Below are positions 54,296 through 62,308 of a stretch of DNA of 64,000 bases, piece by piece. The DNA is taken from NCBI GenBank assembly GCA_023954135.1, contig JAMLIN010000007.1, forward strand, positions 1-64,000, in the 5' to 3' direction. The notes under the pieces are model-generated. The model saw only the letters and a program-made list of their open reading frames with translations. It had not been told where the DNA came from and ran no database searches. Within the stretch, counting starts at the first letter, position 1. Every line of letters starts with the position of its first letter. Origin of the DNA: Burkholderiaceae bacterium. Its GTDB lineage: Bacteria > Pseudomonadota > Gammaproteobacteria > Burkholderiales > Burkholderiaceae_E. A program made the position numbers and the translations under genes.

Positions 54296-55590
54296 CCCCG
54301 CCCGCCCACAGCGCCAGCGCAACGCCCCGGCTCGCGGATGTCGCCGACGCACCGGCACCCTGGGAAGCCGCCACCCGCCCGGAGGCGGGGCCACCGCCGC
54401 GGCCGCTTCTGATCACCAGCATCATGCGCCCCGCCGGCGAGACCGGCGTGCGCGCCCATATGCGGGCGCTGCATTCGGCCATCGCCAACGGCCGGCGCGA
54501 CGACGGTGTCGGCGCCTGGCCCACGGTCTCGGTGGTGTCGCCCTTCGCCGCCCCCTGGCGCATCGGCATGCTGATCGGTACCCGCGCGCTGATCGAGCCC
54601 GTCCTCCCCAGCCTCGCGGTGCGCTGGTACCGCACCGGCCACGGCTGGCTGCTGCGCTCGGTGCTCGCCCGGCGCCTGGCCGAGGGCGCGCCCTGCACCC
54701 TCTACGCCCAGTGCCCGGTGTCGGCTGCGGCCGCCCTGACCGCCCGCGCCAGCCCGCGGCAGAGGGTGGTGATGGCGGTGCACTTCAATGTGTCGCAGGC
54801 CGATGAATGGGCGCAGAGCGGCCGCATTCCCGACCACGGCCACGACTTCTACGCGATCCGCGCCTTCGAGGCGCGCTGGCTGCCGCAGGTCGACGCCCTG
54901 GTGTTCGTCTCGCGCTTCATGCGCGGGGTGCTGCTCGAGCGCCTGCCGATGCTGGCCCGGGTGCCGCACGCGATCGTGCCGAACTTCGTCGCCGACCCCG
55001 GCGAGCCGACCCTGGTGGGTACCATCGGGCCCGTCGGCGCCGGGCCGGGCGAGGCCTTCGATGCCGACCTCATCTCGATCGGCACGCTGGAGCCGCGCAA
55101 GAACCAGGCGTACCAGCTGGATATCGTCGCCGCCGCCCGCGAGGCCGGCCATCCGCTGACGCTGACGGTCGTCGGCGACGGCCCCGACCGCGCCGCGCTC
55201 GAGGCCCGCGCCGCCGCGCTCGGCATCGCCGAGGCGGTGCGCTTCACCGGCTACGTGGCCGATGCCGCCCGCCTGCTCGCCCGCCATCGCGCCCTGCTGC
55301 ATACCGCCCACATCGAGAACCTGCCGATCGCGCCGATCGAGGCGCTCGCCGCCGGCCGGCCCGTCGTGGCGGTGCCCGCCGGCGGCACCGGCGAGCTCTT
55401 CGACGACGGCGTCGAAGGCCTGGCGCTGCCGGCCGACGATCCGGGCGCCGCCGCCCGGCGCATCCTCGGCCTGCTCGCCGACCCGGCCCGCATGGCCGTG
55501 ATGGGTCGGGCCGCCCGCGCCCGCCATGCCGCCCGCCATGCTCCGCAGCGGGTGGCCCGCCAACTGATCGATTTCCTGGAACAGGCATGA
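54292..55590 (+). CDS. GT4 glycosyltransferase
   Basis: The 432-residue enzyme begins with a 35-residue Pro/Ala-rich lead and then PLLITSIMRPAGETGVRAHM. Other motifs are VMAVHFNVSQADEWAQSG, VFVSRFMRGVLLERLPML, LISIGTLEPRKNQAYQLDIV and AHIENLPIAPIEALAAGRPV with E-x7-E. Coupled by ATGA overlaps to wecA upstream and to the hydrolase downstream. Specificity unknown. Confidence 0.86.
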   Translation: MTPPAHSASATPRLADVADAPAPWEAATRPEAGPPPRPLLITSIMRPAGETGVRAHMRALHSAIANGRRDDGVGAWPTVSVVSPFAAPWRIGMLIGTRALIEPVLPSLAVRWYRTGHGWLLRSVLARRLAEGAPCTLYAQCPVSAAAALTARASPRQRVVMAVHFNVSQADEWAQSGRIPDHGHDFYAIRAFEARWLPQVDALVFVSRFMRGVLLERLPMLARVPHAIVPNFVADPGEPTLVGTIGPVGAGPGEAFDADLISIGTLEPRKNQAYQLDIVAAAREAGHPLTLTVVGDGPDRAALEARAAALGIAEAVRFTGYVADAARLLARHRALLHTAHIENLPIAPIEALAAGRPVVAVPAGGTGELFDDGVEGLALPADDPGAAARRILGLLADPARMAVMGRAARARHAARHAPQRVARQLIDFLEQA

Positions 55591-56759
55591 GACGCCGCAG
55601 CATCCTGGTCGCGGGCTCCGCGCTCGCATCGAGCAGCCTGCTCACCGGCTTTTCCCTCAACTGGCGGCGGATGCTGCCGGCGCGCGACCGCAACATCATG
55701 GAAAGCGGCCCGGTGCAGGTGCCGCCCGACTACGTCGGCATCCACTTCCATCGCTGGCCGCGGCGCTGGCGCATGGGCGACCTCGATTCCCCCGCGCCCA
55801 CCTACCGCTACGGCACGGTGCGCTCGCTCAACTACGACGGCGTGGCCTGGCGCGACCTGCAGCTCGCCCCCGGCGCCTACGACTGGAAGCGGCTCGATGA
55901 GTGGGTCGACACCCATGCGGCGCGCGGCCACACCATGATGTTCACCCTCTACGGCACCCCGACCTGGGCTTCCACCCGGCCGAACGTGCTGGACCCCTAC
56001 TACTACCTCGGCGGCGACAGCCGGCCGATCGACATGAAGCTGGTCGGGGAGTTCACCGAAACGCTCGTGGCCCGCTACAACGGTCCCGGCAGCAAGCGGC
56101 GCATCCACTACCTGGAGATCTGGAACGAGCCCGACTTCCATGGCGGACGCTACTGGCGCGATTCGGCGGAAGACCTCGCCGAGCTGTGCCGCGAGGCCTG
56201 GCTCGCCGCGAAGCGGGCCGACCCCGGCATCATCGTGCTGAGCCCGCCCTTCAACGACCTCTTCGAAGGCCCCAAGGTGTTTCCGAAGATCATGCGCTGG
56301 GCCGATGCCGACGATCGCCACGGCGGCACCGGCGGCCGGTGGGCCGATGCGTTGGCGTTTCACTACTACCACTACTGGGACACCAACCCGGTCGAGATGC
56401 TCGACCTGATCGAAGGCATGCGGATGACCCGCGCCGCGATCGGCAAGCCCGACGCCGACCTGCACCTGACCGAGATCGGCGACAACCGGCACTGGGAGAA
56501 GGGCGGCGTGCCGCAAGCCGACAAGATTCTCACGATCCGGCGCTGGATGGCGCTGGGCGCGGCCGGCGGCCTGAAGACGCTCGGCCTCTATTCGCACGAG
56601 TCGCACCATCTCGGCGAGCCGGCGACGCAGCCGGCGATCGCGCACGCGATCGACGAGATGCACGAGCTGCTCGCCGGGCAGACGATCGAGGCCGGCATGT
56701 TGCGCAAGGACGGCCGGGTCGAGATCACAATGGCGGGCGGGCGGCAGCTCGCCTGGTAG
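55587..56759 (+). CDS. Glycoside hydrolase, PslG/GH39-like
   Basis: The 390-residue protein begins MRRRSILVAGSALASSSLL, a signal-like N-terminus with an RR pair, so export is likely. IHYLEIWNEPDF supplies the acid/base Glu (E181) and DADLHLTEIGDN the nucleophile Glu (E296), the two conserved Glu of clan GH-A. The family resembles PslG, which hydrolyses and thereby helps assembly or turnover of the matching exopolysaccharide. Fully inside the wecA operon by ATGA overlap. Linkage specificity unknown. Confidence 0.84.
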   Translation: MRRRSILVAGSALASSSLLTGFSLNWRRMLPARDRNIMESGPVQVPPDYVGIHFHRWPRRWRMGDLDSPAPTYRYGTVRSLNYDGVAWRDLQLAPGAYDWKRLDEWVDTHAARGHTMMFTLYGTPTWASTRPNVLDPYYYLGGDSRPIDMKLVGEFTETLVARYNGPGSKRRIHYLEIWNEPDFHGGRYWRDSAEDLAELCREAWLAAKRADPGIIVLSPPFNDLFEGPKVFPKIMRWADADDRHGGTGGRWADALAFHYYHYWDTNPVEMLDLIEGMRMTRAAIGKPDADLHLTEIGDNRHWEKGGVPQADKILTIRRWMALGAAGGLKTLGLYSHESHHLGEPATQPAIAHAIDEMHELLAGQTIEAGMLRKDGRVEITMAGGRQLAW

Positions 56760-56801
56760 GCGAACCCGGACGGGCGCCGCAGGAGAAAGGAAGAAGGACT
56801 G

Positions 56802-58400
56802 ATGGGGGCCGATCTGCAGGGACTGGGCAGCTTCGCAGGCGGCATGGCGCTCGCGCTGGCCGGCGCCGTGCTGCTCGTGGCCGGCTTCGGCATCGGGCTC
56901 GCGCTCGAAGGCCGGCACCGGCGCTGGTTCCTGCCCGGCATCGCGGCGCTGGTCGCCCTCGCCCCGCCCGCGGGCGTGCTGCTCTCGGGCCGCGACCTCG
57001 GCGACATCGACTTCATGGCCGGCATCGATGCCGGCGGCCTGTCGGCCTGGCTGCTGCGCCTGTCCACCGCGAGCATCGTCGGCCTTGCCCTGGTGAGCAT
57101 CGTCGGGCGGCTGTTCCGCGGCCAGGCGGCCGGCACCGTCGTGGCCGACGCCACCCATGCCGGCCTGCCGCTGATGCTGGGCTTTCTCGCCTACTACGCC
57201 GGCAATGTCCTGCTGCCCGCCGCCTTCGGCACCGTGCCGTCCTTCGCGATCCAGATGCTCTATCCCCTGGCGGTGGCGGGCGCCGTCTACATGAGCCGCC
57301 ACCGCGAGCCCTCCGAATGGCTCGATGCGGTGAAGTGGTCGCTGCTGGCATTCATGCTGGCGAGCCTGCTCGCCAGCGCCGTCGACCCGGGCCTCACCAC
57401 CCAGTACGACTCCCGCGAGGCCCGCCTGCCAGGCATCGCCTACCGCTACTGGGGCCTGGGCTCCAACCCCAACAGCATCGCGCCGCTTGCCCTGCTGCTG
57501 ATGCTGCTCACCGTCCACCGGCCCTTCGGCGCGAAGCTGCTCACGGTCGCCGCGCTCGCCGCCGGCGCGCTGGTATTGCTGCTCGCGCAGTCGCAGACCA
57601 CCTGGGGCGCGGCGGCCCTGGTGCTCGCGCCCTTCACCGTCTACCGCCTGCGCCATCGCCGCGGCGTGCACCGCACACCAGGCGACTGGACGCCCGCCCG
57701 GCTGCTGACGCTGGCGGGCGTGCTGCTCGCGGTGGCGCTTGCCGTCGCCCTGCTCGTGCTGGAGCTGAAGGTGGGCTCGGGGGTGCGCAGCGACTTCGCC
57801 GGCGCGCTGGAAGCCTCGCGCAAGAGCCGGGAGATCTCGGAGCTTTCCGGCCGCACGCAGATCTGGATGGTCGCGCTCGAGGTCTGGCGCAACAATCCGC
57901 TCTTCGGCTACGGGCCGACGCTCTGGTCCGAGGCTTTTCGGGCCACCTGGCGGATGCCGGCCGCCTTCCATGCCCACAACCAGTTCATGCAGTCGCTCGG
58001 CGCCGCCGGCATCGTCGGCGTGCTGGGGCTGCTCGCCTATCTCGGCGCGCTGGTGGTCGGCGCCCTGCGGGCGGCGCGCGCATCGCGCGGCCTCGCCCCC
58101 GCCCTGGTGACGGTGATGCTGGTGCGGATGATCACCGAGGTGCCGCTCGAGCTTTCCACCGTGCTGCTGGGCGACTTCCTGTTCCAGCTCACCGCGTTCG
58201 CCACGGTGCTCGGCTACCTGCTGCGCGCCGAACGCCGGCGGCTCGCGCCGGCGACGTCCGCGACGGGCGCGCGTACCCCGGGCAGCGGTTCCGGGCGGCG
58301 CCGACGCCGGCGCAGCGGAGCACGGTCGTCCCCATCGGGCTCGTCGTCCTCTTCGCGGCCGGAAGGCGGCAATGCCGATCCCGGGGAGATGGCGACGTGA
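56802..58400 (+). CDS. O-antigen ligase/polymerase-family membrane protein
   Basis: The 532-residue protein has about 12 membrane helices and the Wzy_C/WaaL-type segment near residues 345-390 (LSGRTQIWMVALEVWRNNPL, FGYGPTLWSEAF, AFHAHNQFMQSLGAAGIVGV), where the HNQF/L and R residues are typical. The C-terminal 60 residues are low-complexity Arg/Ser/Gly. It probably polymerises the repeat unit or ligates the chain. Start ATG 56802 has AGGAGAAAGGAAGAAGG just ahead. Overlaps the following GT2 gene by 4 bases (GTGA). Confidence 0.85.
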   Translation: MGADLQGLGSFAGGMALALAGAVLLVAGFGIGLALEGRHRRWFLPGIAALVALAPPAGVLLSGRDLGDIDFMAGIDAGGLSAWLLRLSTASIVGLALVSIVGRLFRGQAAGTVVADATHAGLPLMLGFLAYYAGNVLLPAAFGTVPSFAIQMLYPLAVAGAVYMSRHREPSEWLDAVKWSLLAFMLASLLASAVDPGLTTQYDSREARLPGIAYRYWGLGSNPNSIAPLALLLMLLTVHRPFGAKLLTVAALAAGALVLLLAQSQTTWGAAALVLAPFTVYRLRHRRGVHRTPGDWTPARLLTLAGVLLAVALAVALLVLELKVGSGVRSDFAGALEASRKSREISELSGRTQIWMVALEVWRNNPLFGYGPTLWSEAFRATWRMPAAFHAHNQFMQSLGAAGIVGVLGLLAYLGALVVGALRAARASRGLAPALVTVMLVRMITEVPLELSTVLLGDFLFQLTAFATVLGYLLRAERRRLAPATSATGARTPGSGSGRRRRRRSGARSSPSGSSSSSRPEGGNADPGEMAT

Positions 58401-59161
58401 GGATCTCGGTCGTCACCTGCACGCGGGATTCGGCGGACTGGCTCGCCGACAACATCCTGTCGGTCGCCACCCAGAACCACGTCGACTTCGAGCAGGTCTT
58501 CGTCGACGGCGGCTCGACCGACGCCACCCTGGCGCTGATCGCGAAGGCGCCGCACCGCACCGTGCTGGTGGAGAACGTCGTCGGCCTTTCGGCCGCGATG
58601 AATGCCGGGGTCGCCGCCGCCAGCGGCGAGATCGTCATGCACGTCCACAGCGACGACATGCTGGCCGGCAAGGATGCGCTCGCCTGCATCGCGACCGCCT
58701 TCGATCGCTTCGGCTGCGGCTGGCTCTACGGCCAGTGCCGCAGCGACTTCGGCAACGGCCGCATCGAGGCCCGCCCCGCGCCGCGCTGGAACGCCCGGCG
58801 GCTGCGCACCCGCGGCAACATCGTGCCGCATCCGGCCGTCGCGATGCGCCGCAGCCTGTTCCTCGAATCCGGCGGATTCGACACGAGCCTGCGCTGCTGC
58901 ATGGACTACGACCTCTGGCTGCGGCTCGCCAGGATCGGCCGGCCGGTGGTGATCGAGGACTTCATCGCCACCTTCCGCTATCACGAGGCGGGCTTCTCCT
59001 CCCGCTACGCGGGCGTATGCCTGCGCGAGGACCGCGAGCTGCGGCTGCGCCATGCCCGCGGCGCGCTGGAGCGCGCGATCGCGCGGGCCTCGCTCTGGCG
59101 CGAGGAGCGCCGGCTGCGCCGCGCGGGCCAGCTCTGCGACTGCGAGGCGGCGGGTGCCTGA
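58397..59161 (+). CDS. GT2 glycosyltransferase
   Basis: The 254-residue GT-A enzyme starts with GTG (VRISVVTCTRDSADWLADNI) and shows FVDGGSTDATLALIAK, HVHSDDMLAGKDALACI with the DxD-type SDD, and CMDYDLWLRLARIG with the catalytic Asp region. The WcaE-like group of such enzymes adds sugars in colanic-acid-like assembly. It overlaps the polymerase stop. A longer open frame upstream is a shadow and was rejected. Specificity unknown. Confidence 0.85.
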   Translation: MRISVVTCTRDSADWLADNILSVATQNHVDFEQVFVDGGSTDATLALIAKAPHRTVLVENVVGLSAAMNAGVAAASGEIVMHVHSDDMLAGKDALACIATAFDRFGCGWLYGQCRSDFGNGRIEARPAPRWNARRLRTRGNIVPHPAVAMRRSLFLESGGFDTSLRCCMDYDLWLRLARIGRPVVIEDFIATFRYHEAGFSSRYAGVCLREDRELRLRHARGALERAIARASLWREERRLRRAGQLCDCEAAGA

Positions 59162-59162
59162 G

Positions 59163-61268
59163 ATGGCCGCCATGCGCGACGCCGACGCGACCGCCCGGCG
59201 CGAGGTGGCCGACATCCGGGTCTCGCTGGTGCTCGCCACCGTCGACCGGGTCGATGCGCCCATGGTCCTGGTGGAATCGCTCGCCGGCCAGGTCGAGCGG
59301 CGCTTCGAGCTGATCGTGGTCGACCAGAACCCCGACGAGCGCCTCGGGCCGGTGATCGCCCGGGCGCGCGCCGCCGGCATCGAGGTGCTGCACCTGCGCC
59401 AGGCGGTGCCCAACCTCGCGCTCGCCCGCAATACCGGCATCGAGGCCGCCCGCGGCGAATGGATCGGCTTTCCCGACGACGACTGCTGGTACGAGCCCGA
59501 GACCCTCGCCGCGCTGGTGCGCGCGAGCCGCTCGCGCGCCCACGGCTACGTCGGCAGCTGGCTCGAGATGGACGACCCGATGCGGCCCGCGCGGCGCCGG
59601 CTCGACAGCCAGAAGTGGGCCCGGATGAGCCTGCGCGGCGAATCGGCCCCCTCCATCTGCCTCTTCCTGCGCCGGCCCCTGCTGATCGAGCTGGGCGGCT
59701 TCGACGAGCGGCTCGGCGTCGGCCAGTGGTACGGCGCCGGCGAGGAGACCGATGTCGTGATGCGCGCGCTCGGCGGCGGCGCCCGGCTCGAGTACGCCCC
59801 GGCGATCGTCGTCCACCATCTCGCCTCCGATACCTTGCCGCCGCTGGAATGGGCCCACCTGCGCGACTCGCGCCGCCGGGCCCGCGGCGGCGGCGCACTC
59901 TACGCCAAGCACCGGGTGCCGGTCTGGCGCTGGCTGCGTACCGTGGTCCTCCCGCCCCTGGTGCTGGCGGCGACCAATCCGCGGCGCCTGGTCGGCTTCG
60001 TCCATGGCCTGGCCATCGCGGCCGGCCGCTTCGAAGGCTTCCTTTCCTGGCGGCTGCGCGAAGGGGTCCGGCCGGGCCCGCTGGTCGCCTTCGCGGTCAA
60101 CACCGTCTCCGGTTATCGCTGGGGCACGTTCGCGGCGCTCGCCGAGCAGGCCGGCCGGGTCGCGGTCTTCGTCGCCCGCGCGCCCTCCCGGGGCGCGGCC
60201 GTCGCCGCCGGCAAGGTCATGGTGAGCACCTACACCGCCAGCCCGATCGGCGGCAAGCTGCCGGGCGGCGGCACACGCACCGGCGACTGGGCCTGGGGCC
60301 TGCCGGGCCTCGTCTGGCGCGAACGGCCGACCGTCCTCGTGACGAGCGAGTTCGGCTCGCGGACCTTCGTCGGCTGGCTGATGCGCCGGCTGCGCTTCGT
60401 CGACCGGCTGGTGATCCACGCCGACCTATGCGAAGCGGCGGAAGCGGGGCGCGGACCGCTGGTCCGCCTGCGCCAGCGCCTGCTCGCGGCTGGCGCCGAC
60501 GCGGTGGTGGTCAACGGCGCGAGCGGCGAGCGGCACATGCGCCGCATCGGTTCGGGCGCCCGCCTGCTGCGCATTCCCTACGCCACCGAGGCGGCCTTCC
60601 TCTCCCATCGGCGGGCGACCGGCCCGTCGATGACGGCGGCCGAGCCAGCGCCGCTGCGGCTCGCCTTCGTCGGCCAGTTCGTGCACGGCAAGCGGGTCGC
60701 CGAGTTCACGCAGGCGCTTGCCGGGCTGCTGGCCGAGCTGCCCGATGCGCCGCCGGTGGAGCTCAGCCTGGTCGGGCACGGTCCGCTGCGCGAAGCCTTC
60801 GAGGCGATGACGGGCCGGCTCGGCGACGCGCCGAAGCTCGCGGTGAGCATCCTCGGGCCGGTCCGCCCCGAGGCCATGCCCGAACTGCTCGCCGGCCACG
60901 ATGCGCTGGTGCTGCCGAGCGCGTTCGAGACCTGGGGCATGGTGGTCAACGAGGCGATGGCGCTCGGCCTGCCGGTGATCGGCGCCCGCCAGGCGCAGGC
61001 GGTCGAGGAAATGGTGCGCGACGGCCGCGAAGGCTGGGTGTTCGATGCCGCGGACGCCGACGGCGAGCGCGCAGCGATCGCCGCCCTGCTCGGCGCCACG
61101 CCGCTGCGCCGCGATCGCATGGGCCGGCTCGCCCGCGCCGGCGCCGCGCGACTCTCCGAAGCGGCGGTGGCGGACCGCTGGTGCGCCCTGGTGCGCGAGA
61201 TGTCGGCGCAGGCACCGGCTTCGGACGAATCCAGCGGCACGCCCCACCTGCGGGAGCAGGTCGAATGA
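59163..61268 (+). CDS. Fused GT2-GT4 glycosyltransferase
   Basis: The single 701-residue chain carries two transferases. The N-terminal GT2 domain (about 17-290) has RVSLVLATVDRVDAPMVLVE, LIVVDQNPDERLGPVI, GFPDDDCWYEPETLAALV and GAGEETDVVMRAL. After a linker with positively charged and hydrophobic stretches, the C-terminal GT4 domain (about 350-680) has LRLAFVGQFVHGKRVAEFTQ and SAFETWGMVVNEAMALGLPV with E-x7-E. The two activities would add successive sugars. One base separates its ATG from the upstream stop. No frame break was seen, so it is a real fusion in this sequence. Confidence 0.86.
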   Translation: MAAMRDADATARREVADIRVSLVLATVDRVDAPMVLVESLAGQVERRFELIVVDQNPDERLGPVIARARAAGIEVLHLRQAVPNLALARNTGIEAARGEWIGFPDDDCWYEPETLAALVRASRSRAHGYVGSWLEMDDPMRPARRRLDSQKWARMSLRGESAPSICLFLRRPLLIELGGFDERLGVGQWYGAGEETDVVMRALGGGARLEYAPAIVVHHLASDTLPPLEWAHLRDSRRRARGGGALYAKHRVPVWRWLRTVVLPPLVLAATNPRRLVGFVHGLAIAAGRFEGFLSWRLREGVRPGPLVAFAVNTVSGYRWGTFAALAEQAGRVAVFVARAPSRGAAVAAGKVMVSTYTASPIGGKLPGGGTRTGDWAWGLPGLVWRERPTVLVTSEFGSRTFVGWLMRRLRFVDRLVIHADLCEAAEAGRGPLVRLRQRLLAAGADAVVVNGASGERHMRRIGSGARLLRIPYATEAAFLSHRRATGPSMTAAEPAPLRLAFVGQFVHGKRVAEFTQALAGLLAELPDAPPVELSLVGHGPLREAFEAMTGRLGDAPKLAVSILGPVRPEAMPELLAGHDALVLPSAFETWGMVVNEAMALGLPVIGARQAQAVEEMVRDGREGWVFDAADADGERAAIAALLGATPLRRDRMGRLARAGAARLSEAAVADRWCALVREMSAQAPASDESSGTPHLREQVE

Positions 61269-62308
61269 ACGCGCCGCCGGTCCGCCGCGACCTCGGCCAG
61301 GCCGCCGTGCCGGGCGCCGCCGATCCGGCCGGGCGGGCGCCGCGCATCGTCTTCGCGATGCTGTCGGCGGCCACTCCGGCGCCGACCGTCTCCCAGCTCG
61401 CCCGGCTGCTGGCGCCGCACCGGGTCGTGATCCATCATTCGCCGCACCTGCAGCCGGACTTCCGGGTCGACGCGGCCAACATCGACTTCGTGCCGAATCC
61501 CGATGTCGTCAACCGGGGCGACTGGTCGATGAGCCGGGGCGTGATCCGCCTGCTGGAGCACTGCCTCGATCATGTCGACTTCGACTACTTCCAGCTGCTC
61601 ACGCCCAACTGCCTGCCGGTGCGCCCGCTCGCGGATTTCGTGACCCACGTCGCCACCGATCCCCACGATGCCCACGTCGACCGGATCGAGCTCTCGGGCG
61701 ACGACCTCGCCTGGATGACCTACGCCTACCGGCTCTATGCGCCCGAGAACTCCTGGCGCTTCCGCCTGCTCTGGCGCATGCACTGCTGGTACGTGCCGGC
61801 CGATGCCCGGCGCACCATACGCGGCGGGCTGGAGGTTCCCGTCGAGTATTCGCAGCACCCCAGCGGACGGCCGACGCTGCGCGCCTGGATCGCCCGCAAC
61901 GTCACATGGGCGGCGCGCGGCGGCCTGCTCGGCGAGCATCCCTTCGGCACCGCCTTCAAGCCCTGGGTGGGCAGCCTCTGGTTCGGCGCCCGCAAGCCGG
62001 TGTGCCACTATCTGGCCCGTCGCTTCCACGAGCCCGGGGTGCAGCGCTGGTTCTCGGGAATGAGCCAGCGCGACGAAGTGATGTTCCCGTCCCTGCTCGC
62101 GAACTCCGCCTACCGGCTCGGCCCCGGCAACCATTTCATCGCCGGCTTCGACGGCCCGCGCACCCGCGAGCTCGCCATGAACGAGCTGCCGCTGGCGGTG
62201 GCCTCGGGCCGCTTCTTCGCCCGCAAGTTTCCCGACGACCCGAGGGCCCCGACCCGCCGCGCGCTGATCTCCGCCCTGCACGCATCGACCGAGACCACCC
62301 GACCGTGA
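61265..62308 (+). CDS. Core-2/I-branching-type glycosyltransferase (GT14)
   Basis: The 347-residue protein starts with a short Ala/Pro-rich lead and IVFAMLSAATPAPTVSQLAR. FDYFQLLTPNCLPVRPLADF matches the GT14 branching N-acetylglucosaminyl/xylosyl transferase group (SGxDxPL in classic members), and WFSGMSQRDEVMFPSLLANS the late acidic motif. Coupled by ATGA to the GT2-GT4 gene. It may add a side branch. Specificity unknown. Confidence 0.78.
   Translation: MNAPPVRRDLGQAAVPGAADPAGRAPRIVFAMLSAATPAPTVSQLARLLAPHRVVIHHSPHLQPDFRVDAANIDFVPNPDVVNRGDWSMSRGVIRLLEHCLDHVDFDYFQLLTPNCLPVRPLADFVTHVATDPHDAHVDRIELSGDDLAWMTYAYRLYAPENSWRFRLLWRMHCWYVPADARRTIRGGLEVPVEYSQHPSGRPTLRAWIARNVTWAARGGLLGEHPFGTAFKPWVGSLWFGARKPVCHYLARRFHEPGVQRWFSGMSQRDEVMFPSLLANSAYRLGPGNHFIAGFDGPRTRELAMNELPLAVASGRFFARKFPDDPRAPTRRALISALHASTETTRP

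Noticed and set aside
55251..57977. 908-codon minus-strand frame
   Set aside because: Complement of the GT4, hydrolase and polymerase genes; no motif and no start signal.
55901..58396. Long plus-strand frame ahead of the GT2 gene
   Set aside because: Only its last 254 codons carry GT2 motifs; the rest overlaps the hydrolase and polymerase genes out of frame.
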